From Lumbricus terrestris (lineage: Eukaryota; Annelida; Clitellata; Crassiclitellata; Lumbricidae), in contig OX457047.1 of the NCBI GenBank assembly GCA_949752735.1, positions 15,337,674 to 15,401,673 of the forward strand: a stretch of DNA of 64,000 nt. The letters run 5' to 3'. Below, in pieces: positions 23,911 to 36,800 of this stretch. Numbering within the stretch: the stretch's first letter is position 1; each line of letters begins with the position of its first letter. A model generated the notes under the pieces. That model was not told the DNA's origin. It was given only the letters and a program-made list of their open reading frames with translations, and did not search any database. A program made the position numbers and the translations under genes.

Positions 23911-24803
23911 ATGGGAGAAGCAGCGACGTTTAAGGAAGAAGGAAATAAATATTTCAACGAAGGAAATTTTGGTGAGGCGTCGTCTTTCTACACGAAGGCA
24001 CTGTCCGTGAAATCAATCAGCGATAGTGAAAAGGCCGTCTTCTTGAAAAATCGTGCTGCCTGCTTTCTCAAACTACAGAAGTACCATGAGGCGGCAGCAG
24101 ACTGCACGGCGGGTAAAGTAGAACATCACGTAATGTAGAAAACAGCTTTAAATTGAATGTCTTCTGTTATGTTACGTTTTATTATGATAGAAACAAGTCA
24201 ACTGTTAGTACTTAACTAAACAGGGTTATCAGTGTTATTTACTAATCTCGTGAATGTCTAATTGGGCAGTCTCGATATACGGACCCTCTTTATGAAATGA
24301 ACATTAGAACAGAAATCCATAGTACGGGTATGTTTTTATAATTGCTAGTCTACCTGCACTCCTTCGTGATTGTTTGACAATGGGCACCAATTCATGGCGC
24401 CCATTCATCTTTGTTGCATAGCATTTATAAAATGATCTGACCTTGACAATCATTTCTTTGCAATCTCTGCTCATCATTCACACTTTTGTATATTTCTGTT
24501 CTAATGATGCAACATCTTATTACTAAGTTGACTGTCTCTGAACAGTGTCTTAGTTGTGAGATTTCAGATTCCTTTAATTTATTCAGTAAATTCAGAAAAT
24601 TACTTTGTGTGTATTGTATATTTGCAGCTCTTGAGGTCTGTCCAATTGATACGAAAGCTCTGTTTCGGAGATGTCAGGCCTTAGAACAGCTCGGTCAGTT
24701 TGAGGAAGCGTATAAGGATGCTAGAAAGCTCGTTCAAGCAGAACCAAAGAACGTTGCCATTCAACCAATTTTAAGGCGCCTTCACATTGTCATTCAAGAA
24801 AAG
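23911..24803 (+). CDS. unc45: UNC-45 exons 1-2: N-terminal TPR domain
   Basis: Residues 1-126 form three tetratricopeptide repeats (about 7-40, 43-76 and 77-110). The Hsp90-binding carboxylate clamp can be read directly: K8 and N12 in [10 protein letters not shown]47 in FLKNRAACF, and K77 and R81 in TKALFRRCQ. This predicts retained binding to the EEVD tail of Hsp90. Exon 1 ends at 24112 inside an alanine codon completed by CT at 24628, so DCTAALEVCP is continuous. The domain ends near IQEK at the donor at 24804. Confidence 0.93.
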
Positions 24804-27800
24804 GTATTGCTGCTATGAATGGGATGATGGTTACATACACTTGCCCAGTTTCCATTGAAAATGCTCTCTATTCTATGTACCTCACTTAAAAAGTCCAATG
24901 CTTGAATACTTTGCTGCTTCTTTTGAATTTCTGTTGACACTGTGTCCTTATAAATGATTGATACCATTCATATTGTTGTACTTTCTGTTGGTATTATCTG
25001 AAGCACTTCTGCACACAGATTGAATTACATAAAAATAGTAATTGGATTAAATTACGTGGGATTGTGTAATGCGTAATGTACAACACCAGAACAGGATGGA
25101 TATGACTGCCACATGTCAAGACACATCTCTCCATGTAGCTAGTTCTCGATTTCAAGCAGCAGTCGCATTCACTGTATATCAGTTTCAACCAGGGTTGATT
25201 TCTTTGCACACAGCATCAGCAGCATATTAATTCTATCAGCATTTTCATTTCTTGTGCAAGTTATTTTATCGCTTTTTAAGTGATGCTTTAGAAATGCTGT
25301 GGGGGAAAGGGATTTAGAGTAATGGTTACACTGGCATGAAAAGCAAAGATCAGTATGGTCACTAGATTGCTTCCCACTTCTACTCATCCCTTAATTTGCC
25401 AGGTTACATTGGTAAAATGAGCACGTTAAAAAGTGTTTGTAATATAGCGATAGTAATTATATTATTCTAGTCATTACTTTGCAGAGTTTCTGCATGTAGC
25501 TTTTGCAAAATGTTTTTTTGGGGAGGTAAGTGTGTTTTGTGAAAAGAAATTGCTCTGCGTGCAGTTGAAAGGACAATTTTTTTGGTTTCAGTTGGCTAAG
25601 CACATGAGCACGGATAACCAAGTCAGCCAGATGTTTGACCTTACGTTCAAAAACACTTCGGGTGATGAAGAAAAACGGAAACAGGTTTCGCTTCTAGTTA
25701 ACTGTATCTATGCTATAAAATTGCCCAAGCTAGGTTTATGCAAAAGTTATTGTCATTTAACTTAATTATGTTGTCATTTTATTAAAGTCTTTTGTTGGTT
25801 GAAGTAATGAATTATATCAGCCTCAGACTGTCTGACCAAGAAAATGCTTCTACCAACAAGGATTGGAATCGAGTGCCACTTTCTCTTCATAAATTTATTT
25901 CCTTTCAAATGCAGTTCAGGCATTTCTCTTTGGCTTTCAATCACTTGGATATCTAACTACATCTTTTCTTGGCAGCTGGCTATCATCACCTCAAGCTCAC
26001 ATTTCAGTGTGATCATGTGAGTGTTATAAATTTAATTAATTAGGTAGTTAGTACTATTACTACTAATAATTGACTGTATTAGAAGACTTCTAAACTGTGA
26101 AATTTTTAGTGGACGGACAAGTGGTGTTTGTCTTTTTTAGGCTGCCAACAATCTGATTGTGCTTGCTCGTGAGCAGTCTGGTGCAGAAAAGATATTCCAG
26201 AGCAACGGAATTACCAAGCTGCTTCAGTTGCTTGAAACGGAGAAGGACAAGGAGCTTCAGCTGACGGCAATTCGAGTTCTATCATGTCTAGCGAACGACA
26301 GTGCCAGTCGAGTTAGTACTGAGCGTTCGTTTGGACTCTTCAGTCTTCATCATATGTGACAGAAGCTTAAATTGTTTTTTTACTCTAAGCTTATAAAAGA
26401 CAATTCAGATGGGCGACAAACTGACGGCGGATCAATATCAGTTGCAGTATTGTATCATATCTAAAAAATTTATAGAGTGCCTTTCGCAGCATCTAAGCTA
26501 TTCAGAGGCACCTTAAGCATAGAAGCTCTGGGGAAAGGATATGTCTTCAGAGAGCGAGAGGATGCTGGGAAGAGCCCAGACATGTGCTTGGCTCATAGAA
26601 GGGGATCTATCACAGTATCCCGGCTTTGTACATTTTGCATTGGAATGTGCCAATTTCAATATATATTTTACTGGTATTTATTTAGTTTTTGGTTTAAATT
26701 CTTAGCCTTGTTCAATTAGTGACATTTGTTAAAATTGCAGTGCAGTTATTTGAATGTTGATTGTTTAATTTTAATCAAGTTTTCTTGGTTTTATAAATAT
26801 GTCATGAGTAAGAAAGTGATTAACGTAGTGGACTGTAATGAGTAGGCCACTCTCACTTCTTGTTCGTTGTTTCTGAGCTCACAATGAGTGAATGTAATGG
26901 CCTTGTCCAGTACGTCATTGGTCTTACCAGTTATGAATTGACACCACTCGTGTTTGGTCTGCTATTTGCAAATAATTAATATTTTATTTATTTTGTTATG
27001 CATTTTTGTGTTTATTTATTTCGTCAAGTCAACCGTGAGCTGAGTTTCTGTAGCTCATTTCTTTTCATGTTTAGTCGAAGGCAATTCTGGAGCAGATGAC
27101 TCTGAGAAAGGTCCTGCTGTACATTGGCAATGAAAGTGAGAAGATCTCAACTGCAATGGCGTTCATGCTTCAAAACATCATCAACTCCATCACGAATCTC
27201 GATTACATAAAGAAAGAGCGTGAAAAGTACGAGGCAAAGCGAATAGCCGACCCGGCATCCAGGATGCGCCCTTTCCCATTCTGTGTGGAAAAGATTGGTA
27301 AGTGCTTCCACAGGATTGATTTACTTGGATTGGGTCTACTTGCTATATTGATTGCTATTTGGTTTTTATAATGTCAGAAACTATCGAAAATGTATGGTTT
27401 TTAAGCTGTAGTGCGTGCAATGAGCCTGTTATCAAATGGATGAAGTCCTAATGTTGACTGTATTGTGTATTGTTGACATTCTGTAGTTCTAAAATTAAGA
27501 TTGTTTGATACCCTAAATGTTCTCATAAGAATGGTTTGTTTGCTATTTTCTATATAAAATTCTTACTACAACATGGTCCTACTTTGTATAACAAATGACT
27601 TGTTGCCTTTTTGTTTTCTTTTAGACCCTGATGCAATTGAGATGATTGACACTATGTTGTCACCAGTGATACAACTGCTTGGCAGCAACAAACTGTCAGG
27701 ATACGGTCGAGACAACATGCTTGAGCTACTCATAAAGTTTGTCACCCGCAAAGATGGTATTGGCTGGTCCAACAAGTTTATCGCAGCTGGGGGTGAGTGG

Positions 27801-30800
27801 GGACAGTCACTGGTAATTTTATCGATGGACATTTTCCTACATGGGATATCAAAACAAATAGTCCAGGGCAAAAATTGATAAGAATTTCTATTTTGTGTGC
27901 ATATATTTGGGGTAATAGATATTTTAACGTTAAGGGTTAGAGTTGATTGAGTCACTTAAAATTGCAATTGTATGAACTTAATTTACATGGTGCTAAAATG
28001 GGTTGTAGCCCATCTACCCGTTTTAATGTAAATATATTTTAATTATGGATTTCTGATTGTTTGCAGGTATTCAGCAGTTGCTGACTATCGCCGGAACAAT
28101 TCCCGAGCACAAGACAATCTCAGTGACGCAGAACAGTCGAATGCATGTCTCTCTTTGTCTTTCAAAGATCTACGATGATCTCCTCAGTGACCAGGAGAGG
28201 ACGTTATTCAGTGAGGCTACGGAGGCCTATTTCACGTTAGTTATCAATTTTGTAGAGTTCATTCTTATTTTATAATAAATTAATGCTGGTGGTACTGATT
28301 AAAGTGATTTTAGTCGATTAATCTCCTAAATTTAATTGCATTTAATTGCGTTATGTACAGTGTGAAAAGCTGTCAGAAATGTAGTAATTTGATTGGTTAT
28401 TGCATTTTTTTTAAAGTACTGAAAAAATAGATTTTTGTTTTAAATTTTTTTCATCATGCAAATTTTATTTCTTCATTTTCCACTCAAAGTTTCACGCTGT
28501 CATTGTTCTTCATGTTGTTTACTTGCGAAGTAGCTGCTTGAGATCATGAAATAATTGATGAAATATGATCTAAAATTAACCAAATGTGCCAGAAATTACT
28601 AGATTTAAATATTTTACGATTGATTCATTTATCAATCATTAAAATTTGCACCCCTGAAATAAATGTTACCTTAATTTCTGCAGACAACTGTCCAGTGTCC
28701 ATTTATCTTTATCTTATCAAATGTATTGTATATTTGCGGTATTATAAACGTTTATCTGTTTAGTTTTTTCATTCAATTTTATCAGTCCATCTTTGTTAGT
28801 TGTGTAGGTATAACATCCATGCAATATGTAACATTTTGGATTTTGAACATGTTCCTGGCATTGTAGTTACCAAACGTATACTTCAAGATTTCTATTTTCT
28901 CTGGTTTAGAGATTTCTTTCGAGATGACATTATGGAATCAAAGTTGGAAGCAATCATGGCTTTGGCAGCACTTCTACAGGTGAGTTCTGGGACACCTGTC
29001 CTACAATGGCAAGGCACGTGCATACAATGTGCATGACAGTGTATAACTGTATAATATGTCCACTTTAGAAGATGGCCGTTTGAACTGATGCTTCTGTGGA
29101 ATGCATTTGGCCAATTTTGTTAGTTTTTTTATTTGATTAATTTCATAAGAATTTTTCTATAAAGGACCAGATTATGGAAATGGATGACCAACCAGGGCTT
29201 TTTTAACGTGCAGTTGTACACAAAATGTGCAATTCTAACTGGATTTGTGCAGTTTTAAAGACACTTCTGTACAGTTAAAACTAGCAAAAAAGGTAATTGT
29301 TCTCCGATTGGAAGTAATTTACCATGGAGGTTGGGAAAGAAAAGGAGTTGTGCAGTTCTAAAAATTCCTTAAAAACAGCCCTGTGACCAACTCATTTAAT
29401 CAATCACTGATTGGTTTAGAATAACATAGGTCGCATATCATTTAGTTTTTTATATGTTTCCTAATTTTTTTATATTTTCATTTAATATTGTGGCTTCTGT
29501 CTGATCATTTACTTTCACAGGGGTCGTGAAGATTTATCTGCATGATTTTGGGCAAGTTCTTCTCTTAAATTGCTCAGTGCTTCACGTGAAACTTCGATGC
29601 AGTGTCCGCACTGCAGTCGGGAGTGCCTCTGAGTAGCTAGCTTGAAGGGGTGCTATACCAAGTGCACATACAAACATACAAAAGTTGTGTCTTGTACATG
29701 TCCTTCTGGTTTCTTCTTTGTCATCATCTTCGAAAGTTAACAGATTTGCTGGCCTATTTAGAAGCCAATTTAGCAGACTTTAATTGATTGTGGGTTTTAT
29801 TTTTCAGGGTCCGTCGCGTGTTGGAAATGCTGTTCTTTCTCGAGAGGGCGTTCTTGACCTAATCCTGGCAATGGCTAACTCAGATTCTGCCTTATATGTC
29901 GTAAGTTTTATGTGAATATTCGTAAAATGAACCCCTTTTTAAACTGATCTTCTCAAATGGTTAGCTGCTAATTTAGTGTGTCATATTTTCCATTGTTGGC
30001 AATGCATAATTTTAATTTTTCTTTTGTAAGTTAATTTCTCAGTTACTTATTTTAATTAATGAATTCATGGCTGAGCTGCTCACCCTGTAAATTTTGCTAT
30101 CCTTTAATGTTGCACCTTTTTAGTTGCATCTCATTCTATGTGGAATGGTCTCTTTCTTGATATTCCATTATCGCTGCACTACATTGAGCAGACACTATGT
30201 ATGCTACATCATTGCATTGTGTCATTGAATTATTGTTACTATTTTTGGTAATTAACTGTTGAAAAAAATGATTGATTTCTTTGCCAAAAGAAGTTTTATT
30301 ATGAGAATATTGTACAATTACCTTGCATAGATGTTTATATTATTTATTTCTTCTGTAAACTACTGTGCGTTTTGCTGGTGGTATAATAAGGAATATTCTT
30401 ACTTTCTTGTATGGCTATGTTGCTTATTGATCTGCTCGGTCACTTGATGCTAAAATTCTTCTTATGAATGACAATGTAGAAATATGCAGTTGAAGCGCTC
30501 GTTCACTCGGCTTCAAAGAAGGAGAAATGTTCCGGTGTCATCAAGCAGGCAACTCCCATCCTCAAACAGCTCTACCAATCACAGAACGACGCCATCAAAG
30601 TCCGCGCATTAGTGGTAGGCACACGAGAGTCTCGTGTTTCAACTTTTAGGAGAGCAGCGGAGTCATCGATTTGCTTATTTCAGACTTTTGATGGGAATAG
30701 GGTCGAAGTCTTATTGCATTGGTTTATTTTCTACCTTTTAGTTTCATGTTGAAAAGATGAACAATTATCCGAACCTTGTTCACTGGCCACACTCCGCTGT

Positions 30801-33800
30801 TACTTGGTTATCGAAGCTGCATTGTGCAATATGGTCTCTTTATTTTGGGTGAACTAATCATGTGCAATATGTCTCTTGATTTTACAATCATAATTGTAAT
30901 TAGCAGCTGCTATTGTGCCGGTGTCTAAGTGATTCCATATCAGTTCAATACAATATTACACAAAATCAGCAAATTAGTCTGATAAAGTTTCCAAGTACCA
31001 GCAATATATTAAATTCAAAAGACAAAAAAATTGCTGGCACTTGACATCGATTTTATAAGCAACTGATTTAAATCCTGAGGCAAATATTGTGGCAGAGGGT
31101 TGCTGGCAAATCGCTCCTTTTACAGTCAGATGAAATTGTTTGACTAGGTTTTGTTTTTGTTCTTGTGTAGAGTATTCAAAAGGATGATCTCTTGTTCAGA
31201 TTTCTAAGCTGGTTTTCTCTGTAGGGTCTGTGCAAATTGGGATCATTTGGTGGAGATGACGCCAGCTACAAGACATTTGCTGATGGCTCCAACGTTACTC
31301 TCGCAAAATCCTGTCGACGGTGAGGCTATGTTTGTTTGTTTGTATGTGCACTTGTTATAGCGCCCCTTAAACGCTCTCTACTCAGAGGAGCTCCCGAATG
31401 CAGAGCGGACACTGCATCGGAGTTTCACACCGAAGCGCTGAGCAATTGCGAGTGAAGGACTTGCCCAAGGTCCCTACACGCCGTACACGGCGAGGTGGAT
31501 TCGAACCTCGAACCTTCCGGCTTCAAGGCAACGACGCCACCATTACACCACCGCGCCCCACAACTAGTTGCTTGAAGCCTTTACAATTGACAGTAAGGAT
31601 AAGAAATTGTAGTCATGCGACTCCAGAATCACCATCACGAAGGATTTCCACTGTAGCAGAATGTTGTGTCACGAAATCATGTGTTGCAAGGAGTGGTCTG
31701 TATTTCACATCTTTTCTAGCAACTGCTAGCTCTGCAGCAGTGTCTGCCACAACTGATTTTTCTGGTTATTATTTATATTATTTTTATTACTATTGTTATT
31801 ATTATGCTATAAACTTCTTACAACATTCAGGCTGGATGATGCTGTATGGTTGTACACACAGTTTTAAAGTGACTGATTAGAAATGAATAAGTTGTTTTCT
31901 TTCCTCCAGCTTCCTGTGCAATTTAGCAAAGGATGCGGACCTGAGGAAATGGGCGGCTGAAGGTCTTGCTTACCTCACCCTTGACGCAGACATCAAGGAA
32001 GAGTTCGTCGAAGACTTGGATGCTGTCAAGTCACTTATAGAACTTGCCAAGGTCAGCACCCCACCCTACAACTGATGCTTTTTACATTTGATTTTGTTTT
32101 AGCTTTCCAGATTGGTTTTAGGATTATGGTTTTAAAATCGTTTTAGTTTCTGTTTTCAGACCGTTTCAGCTTTAGTTTAGATACATTTGTAAACTTTCAA
32201 CAGACATAGGCAAGTGAATGTCATTTTTTAATTCGCGACATTAATTTTGATTAACGTGAACAACAGGTCTCATTAAATTCTTGCATTTCTACTGCTGAGC
32301 ACTCAAGACTAACTATTGCAGACACGTTTGCCACTCAGTTTCTCTGGCACTCAGACGAAATATAGAAATTAAAATTAAAGAATTTATTCTGTTTTCAACT
32401 TCAAGTTTAGCTTCAGGGCTAGTTTTTGTACTGTTCAGTTTCAGTTTCACTTTTTTTTAACTTTTCAGTTTAAGTTTTAGCTGAAATTGAACTTTTGAGT
32501 TGACGATAAAGTTGTTTTCAGCTTTAGTTAACTTAAATATCTGTGCCCAAGGCGCTAATTGTAAATGTTCTTATATTTTCCTTTATTGCTATGTTCCGTA
32601 TTGGTTTTAGCTGTTTAGTAGATATGTGAATGCTGTCTACTGTTCAGATTCCAGACAAAGGAATTCTGTATCCAGTAGCGCAGGTCTTTGTCAACCTCTC
32701 GAACAGCTACGACAAGAAAGAGTTTGATCCAGAGATGGTTGAACTCGCTAAGTACGCAAAGCAGCACGTCCCGGAGGAACACGAAAAGGTTAGAATACTT
32801 TTGCAACACATTGTTACATGATTAGAATTTTATTGTGGCTGTTGTTGAAAGAAGAGGACAACAAAGCAATGGTATATTCTCTCTGTAAAACAATGGAAAA
32901 TACAACCTTTCCTGCAACACAGAAAACTTCACGGACATGTACTTCATGAAAATTAACAAATAAAGAAAGATGTGAAGCAACTCGGGTTATTCACTGAAAG
33001 ATGCGAAACTGACAGCTATAAGTAGTTAACTTAAGGCTACCAATGATTATACAAACGGAGAATTGGAAGCACAGCAAAAAACCACTGGCAAAAGGTCACA
33101 ACAAGACCTCTGCCAAACTCAGAACTACTTTGCTCCACTATTTTGTAGTGGAGCCACACATGCCACACCTTATAAGAACTCATCAAGCAGAACTGCATTA
33201 AGGAAAGAGTCTGTGCCACACAACTCATCCAACAGCAGGTGACGTCATTTAGAAATATGCATTTCTGGTACATCTGCAGGATTTTGATGTTCATGTTTGC
33301 CAGAATGGATTCTAGTGACATACGGCTGCTACATTTCTGATTATCTGAAGCGAAAACTGGTGAAGTCATTACCAATCATCCAATTCAGAAATTGCAAAAA
33401 GTAAAAATGCACAACTTGTTGACTACACACAATCTCATCATCATCTCGTCTGACCCGTTGTGTCACCTGGACGTATCCAGTAGATGACAGTTGAGGAAAA
33501 GTCAGACGAATTGCTTGAACATAATGATGGCAGCAAATCAAAGCAAGTCAGAAACTGTTTATGGTGCCAAAAGAAACTGCTTTGAATTAGATTAGTAGAC
33601 ATGTGAAATGTAACTGGATGTGGTTTGACATCTAGAATTGTCAATAAAAGAAGACACTCTATTAGACATGCATGTTCATTGTTAACAATTTCTGTGATAT
33701 TGTGAATTTTACAGGACAAGGAGCCATTCATTAGCAATCGAGTTAATAAACTCGTGAAAGCCGGAATCGTCAATGCTCTCGTGGCTTTTTCGAAATCCGA

Positions 33801-36800
33801 AAGTGAAAGCAGCAACGAACTTTTATCACGGTTAGTAAAATTGACCCAATTTATGTATCTGCTGATGTAACTGGTGTTTTTGCAAGCATTCTTTTTAATA
33901 TTTAAATCCATATATAGGTCAGTAGAGTGCAAAACGTGGAAGCCTGGTGGAATGAAAGTAAGTAAGTAAGTAGTTTTCATATGCATCTGACAAGTATGCA
34001 TGCTTTGCATTGCATAAAACGATTACATACATGTAAAACAGGCTACAAAAGTTAACAACAGATTTTTAACAATTTATGCTTGACTCTGAATATTTTATCC
34101 GAGCATGAGGTTGAAATGAGTAACGTATTTTGCTGTGAGATACTGGAGCTAAGGTAGTGCTTTTTGTCTTGTCTCTCCTTATAAAGGTGTTATTCTGCTG
34201 GATTGATATTTAACACTCTGATGAAGTTGGATATGTACAGTGCTCATGATTGTTGATGAGCTTTTTTCATGCACTTGCTTCATTTTTTGGTTTCTTATGT
34301 AGATAATTGTTATTATATTATATAGTTTTAAAACTGTGTTTATTGGATGTCTGTTCACAATAGTGCAATTGTTTAATAAATAATTTATTTGCTCACTTAC
34401 TTTATCCAGTTTGTTCTGGTTTAGCGATTTACAATGGCTGTTAGCTCTGGACTGTCTGATGCTTGTCCTCATCCGAACTGCCATATAGATTCTGGCTCAT
34501 TATCATGATGGTAGCTAGGTCAATGCAATATTCATTCATTCAGGAATTTCGGTAGCACCTCTTTAAGAGGGACTGCTCAGAAGCATTACCGACTCTAGCA
34601 TGCCAAAATTACAGTTTTGAGCTCAATAGAAAATGCTTAACTAAGAGCCCCCATGAAACAAGCGTAGGTTCTGTGGGAGTAGGGGAAATGCTTTGTGCAA
34701 AGTTGGTCTGCTCTCTCAGATATTTATGAGAAGGTTTTTCCGTGGAAAGTGTGCTTTCATTGAGCTGCTTTATTTAGCTGTACTTTAATGTTTTGTTGTT
34801 GTTTTTAGAGTTTACCTGTCCATCGTTTCGAATGCTGACCATAGAGGACTTGTCGTTCAACAAGGAGGGGCAAAAGTAAGTCATGGAATTTTATGCTTAT
34901 TAGTGCTTTGGTGTAACATTTTAACCTTGTAGTTTCTTGGCAGAGTGATCATTCAACAGATGATTACATCTTGACCCTCCATTCCATCAAAATGATTGTA
35001 GTGAAAGAGGGGCAGTCAGCAATGATAATTATTATTGTATAACTGTGTACTGTTTTATTACTCTTATTTAGGCCGTCAACCATCTCTTCCAGTACAATAA
35101 TGTTTTGGCTTTGACTAGAAGAAGAGGAAGGGAGGAAGAGGAAGAAGATGAGCAGTCCCTTTATTTAGTCCTGAGTCAGCCATGGGTATGAAATGTTAGC
35201 GGCTTCATTTTCTTGGCCTCAGCATATGAGGGTCCTGGGTGGCCAGTCCTCTCCCTCACCGTCTCATCTTCACACCAACAGTGTACGGTCGGTATACTCA
35301 TCGTAGCTGAGTTGGCTGGGGGGGCACCCATCTCGCGCGGAGCAGAAATCTCGACACAAATTTCTGCGATACGCATAATAACCTCGTATTATTATCTGCA
35401 TCAGCTTTCAATTGAAGATGACATCCTCTTTCAATCATCTTATTGTCTTGTTGCTGGACTGTAGTTAACTTTTATTGTCATTTTAGGTCATAACAACTGA
35501 AAGCAGAAAGCATTCAAATCACGTGTATTAATATTATATGAAGTTTTGTTGACCATTGTAACCTTTCAAAGTTATCATCATTTTTAGGCGCTGATCCCGC
35601 TTGCAAATGAGGGAACGGAGCAAGGCAAGATAATTGCCGCTCATGCCCTTGCCAAACTTGCCGTCTCTCAGAATCCGGAGATTGCCTTTCCTGGACAGCG
35701 GGTACGTACCTTCTCAGCAGAAGTTCTTTGCTAAGTCAATGAATTGCATGCGGTGCAGTTAACAAGATATATTTAAATTGAACATTTGTGGTCATCTGAA
35801 ACTTAAGAATTGAGTTGGTTTTAGGTGAATTTTCAGAGAAACTGAATTTTCATTCTGCTGATTATTTTGTTGTCTTCATCCGAAGCAAATTAAATGATTA
35901 ATTGGCACTTTTCCACAGCACTTTTCTTATGATTATTAGGTCATGTCATTAATTTCTATAACGATTTCGTGATCGGCTGTTTTAATTGTGTAGGCATGTG
36001 AAGTGGTTCGTCCTTTAATCAAACTTCTCGCAATCGATCGAACGGCCATTCAGAACTTTGAGGCACTGATGGGCCTGACGAATTTGGCAGCCATGAATGA
36101 CACTGTCAGGTAAGAACGTCACCTTACATCTGTCTTTTTCCATTGTTCCGTCCGTCTGTCACTCTGCCTCAATGCCCGACCATTTATGGATGTCCGTCCA
36201 TTTGTCTATCCATCCTTTGGTCTCGTCTTCCCCAGTGATTATGATTATGCCAGTGACTATGATTATGCCAGTGACTATGATTATGCATTTGTTTGTATTG
36301 AGTATTTATAAGGGATATATCACCAGGATGACTTATAAGGGATATATCACCAGGATGACTTGTTTGAACACTTTGCTTTACTTACTATTTATTTATTTAG
36401 CATTTGCAGTTTTCAATGCATAGCACTTACTTAATATATCTGGCATTTCACTCAACTTCTGACTTTATTTGCATCTTTTATTACCAATTATTACTTCAAT
36501 GTATAATAGTGATGTTTTATGCCTCATTGTGCGTTTGCAAGTGGTGTAATAAAGAAAATACTTACTTGCTTATGCCATTGAATAATAGTAATTGTAACAA
36601 TAGTAATAATAAATATTATGGTGTTAATAATAATAGACCTGTGCGACCATTTCTGTGGTGTCATGACAAGGTAACAATGGCGCATGACAAACTGGTGAAT
36701 GGAGTAGGATTTAGGAAACAAGTAGGCAAGTATGAAGTTTGGATTTAAAGGACTAATATGAGTCAGTGGAGCATATTGACAGCGAAAGACAGTTTCAACA

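Noticed and set aside
33037..34010. Minus-strand ORFs of 66-189 codons in UNC-45 introns 13-14
   Set aside because: They overlap exon 14 on the opposite strand and show no recognisable domain; chance frames.
35097..35180. Possible extra UNC-45 exon with [14 protein letters not shown] frame
   Set aside because: The neighbouring exons already join in phase, and the family has no insert there.
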